Of a stretch of 64,000 nucleotides of DNA, positions 45,712-59,100 are shown piece after piece; the stretch's first letter is position 1, and every line of letters starts with the position of its first letter. The translations under genes were made by a program, and so were the position numbers. The notes under the pieces were generated by a model, which saw only the letters and a program-made list of their open reading frames with translations, was not told the origin of the DNA and ran no database searches. Source of the DNA: Halocafeteria seosinensis (lineage: Eukaryota; Sar; Bigyra; Bicosoecida); contig LVLI01000325.1 of assembly GCA_001687465.1 (NCBI GenBank), positions 1 through 64,000 of the forward strand, in the 5' to 3' direction.

Positions 45712-45731
45712 CACCGCACCAGGGTGCGGTG
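45712..45731. repeat. 20-base inverted repeat upstream of the CID gene
   Basis: CACCGCACC, two bases AG, then GGTGCGGTG. The 9-base arms are perfect reverse complements. It lies in the 304-base gap between RPS21 (leftward) and the CID gene (rightward), 110 bases before the latter's ATG. A protein-binding site for a dimer is one reading. Confidence 0.75.
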
Positions 45732-45840
45732 GTAGCAGTGTGATAGTTTATGCTCCTTCGCCGTGTTTGTATTGTAGGTGTTTCCAGGCCGTACGGAATG
45801 TAATGAGTCCCCCGTGGACTTGCATTGAACTGGATCAAAA

Positions 45841-47241
45841 ATGTCATCCATCAACACGGAGCAGCTATCGCAGAAGCTGCAGCAACTCACGCCGCAGCTT
45901 CACTCCATTCAAGGTAGGATTGAAATTCCTTTTATCGATATAGGTAACATTTCACGTTGACTACAACACCCTTTACTTATTCGTATTCGTGGTTGCAGGG
46001 ATATCCAAGTATATTTTGATGCAGCAACAGAATATACGCGAGATAGCCGATGTATGGGAATCGGAATTCGAACGAGGTACGAGCGAGGAATCCAAACTTG
46101 TCTACGTTTTAGGTGGTGGAATTGTATTTGCCTTGCAGCCAACGATGAGCTAAAACTATGCCTATTTTACGTAATGAACGACGTCGTACAAGCGTCGGTA
46201 AAGAAATATGATGATGGAGTAATGGCCAACAAAGTGATCGATCACATCACACGAGCAGTGCGAATGGCTGCTGAGCAAGGATCTTCCGTTCTACCGAAAA
46301 TTTCAAGAACGATTAATGTGTGGCAGGACAGGAATATCTATCCTTCTTCTACTTTAAATAAGATGACGCGGGCAATCAAGGATAGAGAAGGGGGAAACCA
46401 AGGTGTACCCAGAGAACCAGAAATGGCTGCTTCCCCGAAGAGCCCCAAACCCGACAATGCCGCTTCTTCAATGGAATGCAGTGGAATAGGGCCTGAATAT
46501 TCTCCATTAGTTCAGATAGCATCGCATATTCCCGAAGAAGACAAGGATCAATGGCAAGGTGATCCTCACGTAAATGCTGTGATGAATGCTCAAAACGCCG
46601 TGCATGATGAAGAAATGGTGTCGACGTTTAATGACAGGCAATATGGGAAGGTCAAGGGGCTACTAAAACGTCTGGCAGTTTCTGAAGATGCTATTGAAGC
46701 GAATGAGCTAATGAAATCCCACAAGGAATCCGCGAAGTCCTCGTCCTCCCGCCTGCAAACGTGGTCCGTCGTCCCTGAAAAGGAAGTTTCGGAGCAGGCT
46801 TCTATGCCTATTTCTATGAATTCCATTGAGCCTATTCTACAGAAACGGAAAGAACAGTTTCAGCAGGACAAAGAGGTCAGAAACGAGCTCTGTGACAAAC
46901 TGAAGGAGCTCATAGATCACGAGAAGTCGTCTCTGCGTAGCGATAAAGAGTCTGCTGATGAAGCGGATAAGACCCTGCAATCTGTAAAAGAGTTACGCGA
47001 GAAAACGGTGCAGAGGCTGAAGAGTCTTCAGAAAGGAACTAATGGACACGCGAGCTCCGGTAACGCAAAGAGGGCGCCACCACCAAGGAGTAGAAACACG
47101 AGCGGCTGGGATGTTGATGGAGACTATGCGTTCACTCCAATCGACGATCCTCCCGACGATAATCAGCTTTCAGTTACCCTTGATGATGACGACGACGGTG
47201 GAGCTTACTATGACGAGTATGATCCATACGAGGGGCTATGA
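45841..47241 (+). CDS. CID-domain protein of the RPRD1/Rtt103 type
   Basis: Three exons, 45841-45913, 45999-46076 and 46139-47241, with introns of 85 and 62 bases, give 417 residues. The N-terminal 130 residues form a CID (RNA polymerase II CTD-interacting domain): SIQGISKYILMQQQNIREIA, then VWESEFERANDELKLCLFYV, MNDVVQASVKKY and a helix with AVRMAA. The core MNDVVQ corresponds to the family's ANDVIQ. A coiled coil lies around 270-330 (QQDKEVRNELCDKLKELIDH) and the C-terminus is very acidic. Such proteins bind the phosphorylated polymerase tail and act in 3' processing or termination. ATG at 45841 is in a good phase. The intron at 46077 was chosen because reading through it would put extra residues inside the CID. 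Confidence 0.85.
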
Positions 47242-47268
47242 GCATAAGAGAGCCAGTCTGCATTATGT

Positions 47269-47811
47269 TCACCAGTAGTCTGAGAGGGAAAACTTCGTGC
47301 TTGTACTCCGTCTACCCGCGACTTCGTTGCTCTTTTGGATTAATTCTTTGGCATTATTCATGGCATCGCTAAAGCATTGTTGCATTTTCAAGTGATATCG
47401 ATCTGTCATCTCGTCGCTGGTCCGGTCCTCGTTCGCCATGTGCAAATGCGTTAGTTTGGATTTCTTCCACAGCTCCATTCTTCTCGCTGCCTCATGCCTC
47501 GTGCTAGGTGCGGTTGTTTCTTCGAACCATTCATCCTCATAGTGGCTATGAGAGGAAGAAAAATAATTCGTTTTCACCCGATCCAACAAAGGCATCGGGA
47601 CTTTGGTCGACGCCTTCTCTGGTGTCCTCCTCTTCTGAGTATGTCGTCGGGCTCTCTGTAGAAACTGTTTTGGTAACTGGTTATGTGGATTCCCTCTAGA
47701 TGAACGCTTGGGACCACTTTTTGTGTAGCCCTCGATTCTCTCAACAAGTTCGCGGGGGATCGTCTTAGCGTTGTGAGGGTCCCTCATTGGTCTTGGTCGA
47801 AACTCTTCCAT
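47269..47811 (-). CDS. Small basic protein, function unknown
   Basis: Single exon of 180 residues from ATG at 47811. It is hydrophilic and basic in its first half (GPKRSSRGNPHNQLPKQFLQ). A Tyr/Ser/His-rich stretch follows (DRVKTNYFSSSHSHYEDEWF), and the second half is probably helical. There is no signal peptide or membrane segment. It ends 27 bases from the stop of the CID gene in convergent orientation, so the two transcripts must overlap or be tightly terminated. I could not recognise a family. Confidence 0.6.
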   Translation of the reverse strand: MEEFRPRPMRDPHNAKTIPRELVERIEGYTKSGPKRSSRGNPHNQLPKQFLQRARRHTQKRRTPEKASTKVPMPLLDRVKTNYFSSSHSHYEDEWFEETTAPSTRHEAARRMELWKKSKLTHLHMANEDRTSDEMTDRYHLKMQQCFSDAMNNAKELIQKSNEVAGRRSTSTKFSLSDYW

Positions 47812-48239
47812 ACTTCAAGGGTTCTGATTTCGACGTACCGCCGACGATACTGCTGTCATCGAAGCGTTGCTATCTTGATTAATATACTACAGGTAATCCA
47901 ATGATTACCATCTGACCAATCTTAACAATGGACGACTATTCCTGGTAGTAAAGTACCCAAGCGCTTACCGCTGGCTGCTGCCGATTAACGGCAGACTTAC
48001 TTGTGAAGCTCGATTAGCAGACAGACTTGTGAAGCTCCGTCGCAACGGACAGTGCGGCACACATTTGCTCCTTCTCCGAACTTAAAAGTGTTTCGGCCCG
48101 ATGTTCAGTGCGGCAAGCGGACAATGATCATTGGACAACGCTAACGCTTCGTAACGAATTGAGTACACTCTATTTTGGTTTTATCATGTCCTAAGTGAGC
48201 ACATACTTCTGTTTTACCCACAGAGTGAGCCATCTGTAG
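47812..48239. other. Intergenic gap with short repeats
   Basis: About 430 bases. It contains the inverted repeat CTGCCG-ATTAA-CGGCAG at 47978-47994, two copies of CTTGTGAAGCTC at 48000-48011 and 48026-48037, and two copies of CAGTGCGGCA further right. It is the presumed promoter region of the gene at 47811 (-). Confidence 0.5.
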
Positions 48240-48686
48240 ACAGACTGTAGTGCAGTTGAGGTCCCATTGGTTTCACAAAGAAGAAATGTATGCGAAAGAG
48301 GACGATTCTGGAAAATCTTAAGTCAGAAGAAACATTCTGATACGAGTTTTCCAGAGTGCTTGGAGCTGAAAATCCTGCATGGCTCTTGTGTGACGATTGC
48401 TTGGGGTCAGGCGCTAAACCACATAGACAGCCCCGCAATAGCCCCTTACGCAGTTATATACTGCATCGACGAGGAAGGAAACGCAGAAATATTCGTTCAG
48501 AGAGGTACGGCTGAGGAATTTCTCATCGCGAAACCGGGTTGCGTGGGGTCTGGTTCCGAGTATGTTACTGTTTTGGAGTCTCCCTGCTTGAGAAGATCCA
48601 AGAGTCTCCGTGAATCCGAAACCCGCAAGGCAATCAAACGAGCAAGCGATAACAAAAACCCTTCGCTCTCGTTCGGAGGCCGATGA
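48240..48686 (+). CDS. Uncertain reading frame, possible terminal exon
   Basis: An open frame of 148 codons between stops with no ATG in a sensible position; the only early start codon is TTG at 48267. The middle reads like a folded protein (LELKILHGSCVTIAWGQAL, APYAVIYCIDEEGNAEIFVQ) and the end is Ser/Arg-rich. If real, it needs an upstream exon that I could not place. The antisense frames in the same stretch look no better. I list it as possible only. Confidence 0.25.
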   Translation, partial: TDCSAVEVPLVSQRRNVCERGRFWKILSQKKHSDTSFPECLELKILHGSCVTIAWGQALNHIDSPAIAPYAVIYCIDEEGNAEIFVQRGTAEEFLIAKPGCVGSGSEYVTVLESPCLRRSKSLRESETRKAIKRASDNKNPSLSFGGR

Positions 48687-48961
48687 CAAAAGTAGAACCA
48701 AGTTCCGCGGGAGCCTTCATCCTCATGTAAAAGGGACATAAAAATTGTTTCAAGTAAAAAGGCTGGATCCTACACTCAAAACGTAGAAAGATAATATATG
48801 GTTGCTTCAACGTTCATAGAACGTCTCTCTTCGCTTCTTGAAGAAACTCGGCACATTGAAAAGTGTGTGGGATGGAGAGGCAAGCTGTAGCTCCATCCCG
48901 AAAATACTGCATCCCATGCTGCCATAAACTTTAATCATCCTCTATCCTGAATCAAGGGGGA

Positions 48962-49957
48962 TCACCCTCCTTGAAATGTAAGTGCTCCTCGTAATGGGCC
49001 CAGCTGTTGCATAAGAACCGCCCCGGCGGCATTAACATTTAACGAATCACACTGTAGATGCCAGCATCCCCCCGCAGTGGGTCGAGGAATTTCTACGGAT
49101 GCGCCACAACCTCTTAGCAACGATGATACACCAAGTGCTTCATTGCCCAAAATGAGACACCTCGCAGTCTGAGCAGTCCGGGATTCCTTCTTTGAGTAAA
49201 ATCCCTTACCATCGCTTGGGAGCCGTGTAGCCGCTACCAAAGTGTCCATCTTGCGCAATTCCACGGAAAGAACTTTAAGATCAGTAAACGATTGGACTGG
49301 CATATGATAGACGGCACCCATCGAAGCCCGGACGACCTTCTCATTGTAGCAGTCTGCCGAACCGTTCGTGCTGATAACTCCATCCCATCCGAGATATAGA
49401 CACGACCTGATTAGAGTCCCCACGTTAAGTGGATCTTGTACACCGTCTAAAACGAGAAGAAAATTGATTTCTTTGGTTAGTGCTTTATGCAATAAATCCT
49501 GAGGGGCAGACATCCCGACCTCTGCGACAACTTCTTGATCACCTACTTGCGCAGCATCGCTCAATTTCAGCATAGCATTGGAAGCATATAGCTGAGGACG
49601 ATGTTCCCGCGGTAAGTTTGAAACCAATGAGAGAATACCGGCATTATCTTCGTTAACCGCTGACAAAGCCTTGGATGAAAGTATAAGCCTCTTGATAGGA
49701 ATCAGTTTGTCTTGTGAAGCGCTATCTTGAGCCAACAAATGGGTGTTGTACCGCAACAAGTCTTCCGCAATTGACCGTCCTCGACAGAAGGTTGTTCGCT
49801 GATGGAAACGATACTTTGAGGAGCTCCTCAGCTTGACCAAGTGCTTCAATAGAGAATGGCTGCAATAATATAGACACGATCAACCAAGTCCAACGAACTA
49901 ACTATACAACTCAGGTATGCATACATACCTGATTCTTTCATGCGGCGGGATTTTCAT
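48962..49957 (-). CDS. SpoU (TrmH-like) RNA 2'-O-methyltransferase
   Basis: Two exons, 49957-49929 and 49859-48962, with a 69-base intron, give 308 residues. The three SPOUT-class motifs are present: motif 1 LDGVQDPLNVGTLIRSCLYL, motif 2 CLILGNEALGVS and motif 3 SLNVNAAGAVLMQQL. These form the knotted SAM-binding site, and Asn/Arg of motif 1 are catalytic in the family. It methylates ribose 2'-OH in rRNA or tRNA. The best-known eukaryotic relatives of this shape act in organelles (MRM1/MRM3 type). The N-terminus is basic, and targeting to mitochondrion or plastid is possible but not shown. The first exon adds MKIPPHERI and supplies the only good ATG. Confidence 0.88.
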
Positions 49958-50188
49958 GATACCACAGTGTTATAAGCAGCTTGTCTTTATTTCCTTCCAA
50001 TGTGAGTAGTTGTCTCAGAATCCGCGATCCTGTCTGTGTCCAGCCTACCACGCTGCAGTAACTTCAAGCCACGCGACGTGACCTCTACTTGAAGCGACAC
50101 AGACCCCTGGCATTCACAAGGACAGATACAAAGGGTTTGTGGCTGTTATCTGGCAAAATTACCAGTATATTGACATCTATCCATACAT

Positions 50189-53100
50189 ATGAGCGACGAT
50201 ACAAACGAGGCGCCGATGGCGCTGCTAGTGTGTGCTCGAGAAGCAGCACATCGCTTGTCTGTACACATGCCAGCCTTTCAGGACGCTGCTGGCGGGAAGC
50301 GATGGAGGGAGGACCATGGTGCACAGGAGGAATCAACAAAGCGGATTCGGATGGTGAACGGAGAGGCAGCGTCCAACGGTGGAACAGAATCGGAGAATGG
50401 AGGTACCACGCAGATGCTCGCTACAGGGAACCAATACCAGTCTGAATTCGTGGAATTAGCCGAGTTAATTCGCGTTCTGGCGTTGAGACTACTGGACCAC
50501 ACACAATTTCAAAAGGTTGCGGCTGAGTGCCGACGAATTCTTCCACTGCTGGTTGATGAATGGACCGCTTCTGTGAGAAGTAGCGTTTCGACTTGCGAGA
50601 GGAATTCCTCAGGGTTACATTCGTTGTTGAGTTCAACTGTGGATGCCTGTCACGTATGTACACAAATTCGAGACGTTCAGTTTGACTGAATAACATGATC
50701 GTTTGTCTTCCCTGTGCTCATTATCCACAGGGCCTAAAGGATGCAGTGCCAGCAGACATGGCTTGCTTGCTAGCGGCTCAACTTCTAGGGATTTATCCAC
50801 AAGTATGAGATATTGCTAAAAGGAATGTTGGCGTGTGGATTCTAACTATAATCATTTTTGTGCCTTACAGCTAGAAAACAGCGTCTACCGTTTGCTACTT
50901 GAATGCGTGCCCGTTTTTTCCACAGTACTACAGGAACCGATTGACGTCCGTTGTCATTGTGCCATTGCTGCCTCACTGAATTGTAAGTCAACCGTCGAAT
51001 TACGTCAATTTTGATCGTACAGGAATAATCTGAAATGCTTTGAAGAACAGATTTTACTGCAAGTGCGAAGCACTTGGACTTGCCTGCAGGAGCGGCTGGG
51101 CTATTGCAGCGACTGTGTACGTCCAATGATCTTGTGACAAGGTGAGTGCATGTGTTGTTAACGGCTGTGTTTGTTCTATTTTACTGTTTCGCCTTTTTAT
51201 ACAGATACCATGCGTTAAAGTGCATGGGTGGAACTCTCGGGCTCGACTCTTTTCACACCTCCAAGTTAATCTACTCGGCGCTGCTCATGGACTCAGGCGA
51301 ACAAGGGATTGAGATCCAGCATATGAGTAGCATCAGTACACTGAAGTATTGCACTGAGGGTTCAATTGAATCAGTTACAGTGACGTCTTTTGACCAAGCT
51401 CACTCATTTTTGTTGGAACTCCACAGCCGCGATGTAGCTCAGGAAAAAATCGCATGGCAGCTGCTTTTTTCGTTTGATTCGGGTAGGCGAACGGTCTCTC
51501 GGAATGAAGCCCTCACGGTTGACAGTAACGTTTTCAAGAATTTTAAGATGGTTTGTGGTGTATTGTTCGAAACCGATAACTCCATTACCGAGGGAGGGAG
51601 ACCCAGTCCTGCTTTTGTGAAAACGGATACAACACGGTCTAACTTGTCTGCCCTAGCAGAAGGAATGATTTCATCCAAACCTGTGTTACTGGAGGGTGTG
51701 TCAGGATCCGGAAAGTCCACGCTAGTTAGGAAGCTCTGTAGCGAAATTTTTGGCGAGGCGACATCGAAGCAATTGATGGAGTTGCATTTAGATGAGAGCA
51801 TGGATAGTAAAACTCTGCTAGGTACCTATGTTTGCACGGATACTCCTGGTGAATTCAAGTGGGCTCCAGGTGCACTGACTCAAGCTGTTACGCAGGGCAA
51901 GTGGGTGCTGATTGAAGACATTGATCGAGCACCGTTTGACGTTTTGACTACTCTTTTACCGCTCTTGGAGAGCGGAATGCTGCTACTACCAGGACAAGGA
52001 AAAACGACCGGTGCGAGTAACGTGGCACCAGGTTTCAAACTGTTTGCAACTCGAACTGTTGACGAACATCACCCTTCTTCTCATCGTTATCTCAATGCTT
52101 TTCTTAGCCATTTTTTTCCTGTTAGCGTTCAACCATTCTCAATGGAGGAACTGGAAGACATTGTGCACCAAAGGTTTCCCGGAATGCCTCCAAGTGTGGT
52201 TAAGAAAGCAGTGCAGACATACGAAGTCTTGGCACATGCGTACACGGGAGAAGTCGATTGCTTACCTAGTACGGCTGCTCAATCTTTGTTAGAACTACAA
52301 CCTCTGCGGAAATTTTCAAGGCCGATGACATCAAGACATGTGTTCACCTGGATTAATCGCTTTTATGACGAGGCGAAGAAAAGCTTTAAATACAGCGGAC
52401 TAATTCAAGAAGAATTGCGTCAGAGAATCGTGCAGGATGCATGCGATATCTTTATCTCGTATATACCCCAAGAAGACACTAAGGACGCCCTTGGTGTGGC
52501 GCTCTCCTCTATATGGGAGTTGGACGCCAGTCTGGTAAAATCTAATGCGGAAAACAGGATTTCTAACACGGGCCTGTTGCAGAGCGAAATGCGTGATTCC
52601 TGTGTTGCTAAGGTGGGTCGTTTCGAATTACCAATATTGAATTGGGTGGGTACCGATCCTTCCGAGCAGCATCAAACGATGCTCCCGCATGATTTTATCG
52701 CTACAAACGCTTCTACATCGTTGATGGAAAAGCTAGCGGGGAACGTTAAGTACAATGAACCTTGTTTGCTTGTCGGGAAAACCGGAAATGGGAAGACTTA
52801 CGTGATTCAAGCACTGGCTTACTGTGTCGGTGCCCGTCTTACAGTACAGAACTTAAATGTACAGTCAGATAGTTCTGATCTTCTTGGGGGTTTCAAGCCC
52901 GTATCCGCGGTACAATTGGCTAAACCATTGTGGGAAGAATTTCACACTTTGTTTTCGTCCACATTTCCTCGTCGGCGTGAGAATGAAGAGTTTTTGGCAA
53001 CAGTAAAGACGGGGTACTACTCTCAACGGAAATGGACAAAGTTTGTTAGGGCTTTGCAAAAGGCTTGTGATGCAGCTATCGTGAAAGTAGACAAGGGCAA

Positions 53101-56100
53101 TAATTCCTCCCTCAAGGAGCAATGGGTTCAGTTCAAGTCCAAGGTAAATACGTTTGACAAGCAGCAAGTACACTCCGAGTCTATGATGTTTGCTTTTGTG
53201 GAAGGTGCCCTGGTAAAAGCCATGCGCTCAGGTGACTGGGTTTTGCTTGATGAAATAAATCTGGCCTCAGCAGAAACGATCCAAAGGTTATGTGGTCTGC
53301 TGGATTCTGCGGAAGGCAGCATTGCTGTTACAGAGAAAGGCGATATTGATTTTGTTCCGCGGCATCCAAATTTTCGTATTTTTGCGGCCATGAATCCTGC
53401 TGTTGATAAAGGGAAAAAAGAGCTCCCTCCTGCAATTCGACAGCGCTTCATAGAGATATGGGTTCCAGAAGTGGTAGACAGCGCAGATTTGAAGAGAATT
53501 GTTCGTGGCTACCTTCATAGTGTGATTGTTCGGGGAAGCAAACACCGACTCTCGGACGAGCAAGTAAACTCGATTGTATCGTTTCACTTAAGAGCTCGGG
53601 ATTTATCCAGGAAGACACTTACGGATGGTTCAGGCACGAGACCCAACTACACTCTACGAACACTATGTAGATCTTTGGCGTTCGCTTCGTCCGTTTGTGG
53701 CAAAGGATACGGTTTATCCCTTCCTCGAGCGCTGTACGAAGGTATCTGTATGAGTTATCTGACCCAGTTGGATGCTAAATCGACAAAGACAATATCCAAG
53801 GAGGTTCCTTCTACTGTGGGAAGTGATAAACCAGTGACATACGGTTCGCTTCCGCTTCCCTCCGTCGAAGGCGCCAAAGTCTTCAGCGTTACTCCGATTC
53901 CCTCAGGTGGAGCGAATCATGTCACAGAACAGCATATTCGAGAGGAGACTGAAAACAATGCCAATTACTTTACCCAGGTTCTAGAATATTGGATGCGCGT
54001 AGGAAGTTTTGCTCCACACGATCCCTCGGTGCCAGCTAGTGCGGCAAGCAAGACGGGCACCGGAATTGTAGACTTTGTGCTGACTAAATCTGTTCGAAGA
54101 GACTTATCTAAACTCTCTCGTGCAATACTGTTCGGAAAGCACCCTGTTCTTGTTCAAGGACCGACTAGTAGCGGCAAAACCTCTATCATTCATTATTTGG
54201 GTTGCAGAACGGGTCATAAGGTCATACGAATCAATAACCACGAGCATACTGACGTCGCTGAGTATCTGGGAAGCTTCGCGCCAACGTCGTCTGGACAGAT
54301 GGTGTTCCAAGAAGGACCATTGGTGACTGCAATGCGGCAAGGATGGTGGGTGATCCTGGATGAGCTCAACCTAGCGCCCTCAGAAGTGTTAGAGGCGTTG
54401 AATCGGTTATTGGATGATAACCGAGAACTGTTCATACCCGACACTCAGGAAACGGTTCATCCCGATCCTCGTTTTATGCTATTTGCAACGCAGAATCCAC
54501 CAGGTCTTTATGGAGGTAGGAAGACTTTGTCGGAGGCGTTTCGGAATCGGTTTTTAGAGGTGCATATGGATGAAATACCACCAGAAGAACTCCAGACTCT
54601 TCTTGTAAAAAGAACGAATATTGCGGACTCACACGCGAAATCCATGGTAAGAGTAATGGTGGAACTCCAACAGAGGAGGCAGCTAACAGCGGTATTCGCC
54701 GGAAAACATGGCTTCGTCACCCCGCGGGACTTGCTGCGCTGGGCCAACCGGGAACCACGGACCTGGGAGGAAATAAAGGCTCAAGGATACATGCTTCTTG
54801 GGGAAAGACTACGAAGAGAGGACGAAAAGACAGTTGTGAAGGCTGCCATTGATAGAAATAGTGGGCCTGCTGACTCTGTAGATTCAATTATCCAAGGATA
54901 CTACTTGAGCAACCATGCTAACTCCGATCGCTCCAAACGACGAAAACTGGAACAATCTGTGAGCGAATTGGCCCCCGAAAACTTCATTTCAAAAATGGAT
55001 TCCTTAAGGCTTGGAGAATCCACGTTACAGGGAGTTGGAACTATCTCACTGACGAATTCTTTGAAGAGGCTTATTGCACTTGTCGGCCATGCACTGCGTC
55101 AGAAAGAACCAATTTTGCTTATTGGTGAGACTGGGTGCGGAAAGACGACGGTGGTACAGCTGTTTGCCGCGATGCTTAACAGCTCGCTCCACGTTGTAAA
55201 CTGTCATGCCAACTCCGAGGTATCTGACTTCATTGGTGGGCTCAGACCAGTACGTGGCAAAGAGGAAGCAAAGAAAGAACTTGTTCGCCAACTGAGGGAA
55301 ATATTAACGCCGATTCTTGAGCGTGAATCTATCGAGGGATGGCGGGAGTCGGAGACCATTAATACCTTGCTAGAGGAGAGCCCTGACTCAGAGTCTGTTT
55401 CCACTGAATCCCTACTAAAGTTATACAATGAGCTGCGTAGACAATCAGCTATCGTTTCAGAGGAACGCATCAGCTATTGCGATTCTCTGAAGAAAAAACT
55501 TCAAAACATTTTCGAATGGCAAGATGGTCCTTTAGTGACCGCAATGAAGGAAGGTCACTTTTTCCTGCTTGATGAAATTTCCCTCGCTGAAGATGCCGTG
55601 ATCGAGAGATTGAATTCGGTGTTGGAACCTCAACGAAGATTAACTGTTGCTGAGCTGTCCGGCGGAGGCCAGTTTAGTGACTCGAATGGACTAGCCGGAG
55701 AAATTCAAGCCCACACCGATTTTCAATTCATCGCAACCATGAACCCTGGAGGTGACTTCGGGAAGAGAGAGCTAAGTCCTGCCCTGCGAAATCGTTTTAC
55801 AGAGATCTGGGTGCCTTCTCTTTCCATTGAGGGTGACCTAAGAGTTATCATGAACGATATTTTCCTCGAACATAAGGGGACATTGAGGGAACACATTAGT
55901 CGACATTGTTCCGCCGACACGGCATTGCACGACTTCGACGCAATCGAACCTGTTTTGGATGAAGTGCAGTCATGTGTTGTTTCTTTTGTGGAATGGTTGC
56001 TACCGAGAATTGGGGGCTCGTCTCTTGAAAGCGCCATTGGGAGCGCTCATTCTAAGTCAGTGATTTTCTCGGTAAGAGATGTTCAAAGCTGGATAGGGTT

Positions 56101-59100
56101 TATTAGCACTAGTTATCGAAACTGTTCTACCCTCCTGTTAAAGCATCCTTCATTGAGGAAGGAATTCCCATCTGCGCCTACATTGCTGTGGTCTTTGTTT
56201 GGTCACGGCGCAGCTTTGTGCTTGTTGGATGGGCTAGGGCTGGGAACTGGAAGTGCTAAAGAGAGTTTCGGCTCATTCTACAATGATTGTCTGGAATCTT
56301 TAGCTCAGAAGGTTCCCCCGGAATACGAGGTCGTTGTTAAGCAATCCATCACGCTACAAGAGCAACAGGGTAATTACGGGTTTAGGCAATTCGACAATTT
56401 ATTTGGCAAGCCTCCTTTTTTCGTGGAAGCACAGGATGTGAACCAACAATTTTCTTTCAAGGCTCCGACCACTGCGTGCAACGTCATGCGACTTCTTCGC
56501 TCGATGCAATTGAACAAGGCAGTATTGCTTGAGGGAGATCCCGGCGTCGGCAAGACAAGCATCGTTGAAGCCTTGGCACGCAGATGTAACAAGCGACTTG
56601 TCAGAATTAATCTATCGGAGCAGACAGATGTCGCAGACTTGTTTGGTAGCGATTTACCGGTTTCTTCGGAAGATGAAAGCTCTCCGGAATTTGCCTGGAC
56701 CGACGGAGTGTTCCTACGTGCGTTGCGTCAAGGAGAGTGGGTCTTACTTGACGAGTTAAATTTGGCGTCTCAGTCTGTGCTGGAAGGACTAAATGCTTGT
56801 CTTGACCATCGGAAAACAGTCTTCATCCCGGAGCTTGGCATGACGTTTCAGTGCTCTCCAGAATTTCGGATTTTTGCCTCACAGAATCCAGTGATACAAG
56901 GGGGTGGCCGAAAAGGATTACCGCGATCCTTTTTAAATCGCTTTACAAAAGTGCATGTACAGGAGTTGCAACGTGCGGACATGTTGCAGATCTTGGAGGA
57001 CAAGTTTCCCCTACTGTCTTCCCAATTGGAAAGAGATGGAGAAAAAACTATTGATAAAATGCTGGACTTTATCCTCGGACTGCAGAAAAATGTAATCAAG
57101 GACCAAACCTTTGGTGCTGCTGGCTCACCTTGGGAATTCAATTTGAGGGATCTGTTTAGGTGGTCTACTGTGACGAAGAAATACGGCTTTGATTCGACGA
57201 GTGGATATTATGATCCTGGGAGAACTGTTGCCTTGCTATTTTCCCTCAGAATGCGATCCGCAAAAGACCGTGCGGGTGTTGAAGCGCTCTTTTCGGAAAT
57301 ATTCCATCGATCTTGTAGGCAATGGAATGCATTTTCTTGGAAACTGACAGTGAATAATGACAGTGTGAGAGTCGGGGATGCCCAACTATCCAGCAATATT
57401 CCTAGGAGCCAAGGATGGAGTAGTTTATTGCCTACGATTGATGGTATACTTGGGTCCTCCTCATCTCCGAGACATTCTTCGGTACATAATATGACTTTGT
57501 CCCCCTCCTTAGGACTGATTCTTCACTCTATGGTGCAATGTGTAGAGCAGCAATGGCCGATACTCCTGATAGGTGCCTCTTGTTCTGGAAAGACTACTTC
57601 TGTGCGGTTTCTTTCCTCTCTTGCCAATAAGCGTTTGATTGAAATCCCGATGTCCGCTTCGACGGATGCTACGGAGCTGCTGGGCTGCTTTGAGCAGGCA
57701 GATCAGATGCGACTTTTGCGTGAAACAGGCGAGGCCATATATCAGCAAATGAACTCCTTGATATGCTCGTGGGTGACTGAGAATGATGAGATGTCTCGAA
57801 ATCTTCTACAGGCATTGAGTCACATAAAAAGCAGCTGCAGGCAGCTCATGAACACTGAAAGTGGCGAGCAACTAATCTCAGTGACACGCGACCAGCTGCT
57901 AAATTCTCCTACTGTGCAGGAGCTCCTTCCTCCGCGAATAAAGGAAACGATTGAGAACAAACTTCAAAAATTGGATAGGAAACTATCACGTAGAGCATTT
58001 GAATGGGTCGATGGCTCTCTTGTTGAAGGAATAGAGAACGGTCATTGGGTACTCTTGGAGAATGCTAATTTTTGCAACCCTTCGGTATTAGATCGTCTAA
58101 ATTCGCTACTGGAACCCGAGGGATTTCTGCTACTAAATGAATCGGGCGAAAAGAATCAAGATGGTACAGCCAGAATTGTCTATCCACACGAAAATTTTCG
58201 ACTATTTTTGAGCATGGATCCTTCCATCGGAAATCATCCTCCATTCGAAGATCAAGGGGTTACGGGTTTGGAGGTTAGCCGCGCTATGAGAAATCGTTGC
58301 GTAGAACTATGCCTGCTGCCCTCTAGCAGGACTGACCACTCTCGTAGGAAGCTTGAGAACCCCTCTTTCGACACGGCCTTGACTATTCTTCAATCTCGAA
58401 ACATCGAGAATAGAATTGCCATGGATTACATGTATTCATTGTTTCAGGCCCTGGCAAAGAATGCGGCATCGTCAGAGACGAAGCACAGGTTGACTTGGAG
58501 GCACTTTTCTCAATGGGCTAACAGTGCCTTAATTTCAGTCAAGTATGGGTTGTGTCATGGCGATGTGCAATCCATTCTGATATCTACGTTTCAAAGAGTG
58601 TTTGGCATTGGATCCAAAACGCTCAGCGTACTAACTCCTAATACAATGGATCCATCTCCCAACATCGATATTATTCGCAGACCGTGCAGTCCTTTCACGC
58701 TGGTCGAAAGCCAGCATTGGGATTTGACGGCGGCTCTTTATCCTGTGGTTGCAAAGTTGTTTCTTCCTGCGCAGACCGTGCACGGCATGTTGCATCAGAT
58801 GTGCTTCTTAGCTCATGCCTCCCTGGCTCGATTAAGGGCATCTAGTCTTCCTGGAATAGTAGGTAATACCAAAAGCGTTCTACAATGCTTAAGCGCTTTT
58901 TTCTCTGAAGCATCAATGACATCTTGTCAATTTAAGCCATCGGAAAGAAGTGTTCGGCTCGTGGCAGATGCAATAGTCTCAAAATGCAGGAGACAAGCTA
59001 GGATCACCGAAGTATACGGAAATTCCGAACTTCTCGCTTTTCTTGCTATGCTAGACGGAGAGCTGTTGTTAGCTTCACTTTCTGCGCAAACATGCGGGAA

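Noticed and set aside
45546-45743. 65-codon frame between RPS21 and the CID gene
   Set aside because: It is short, has no domain and runs into the inverted repeat. It is more likely promoter sequence.
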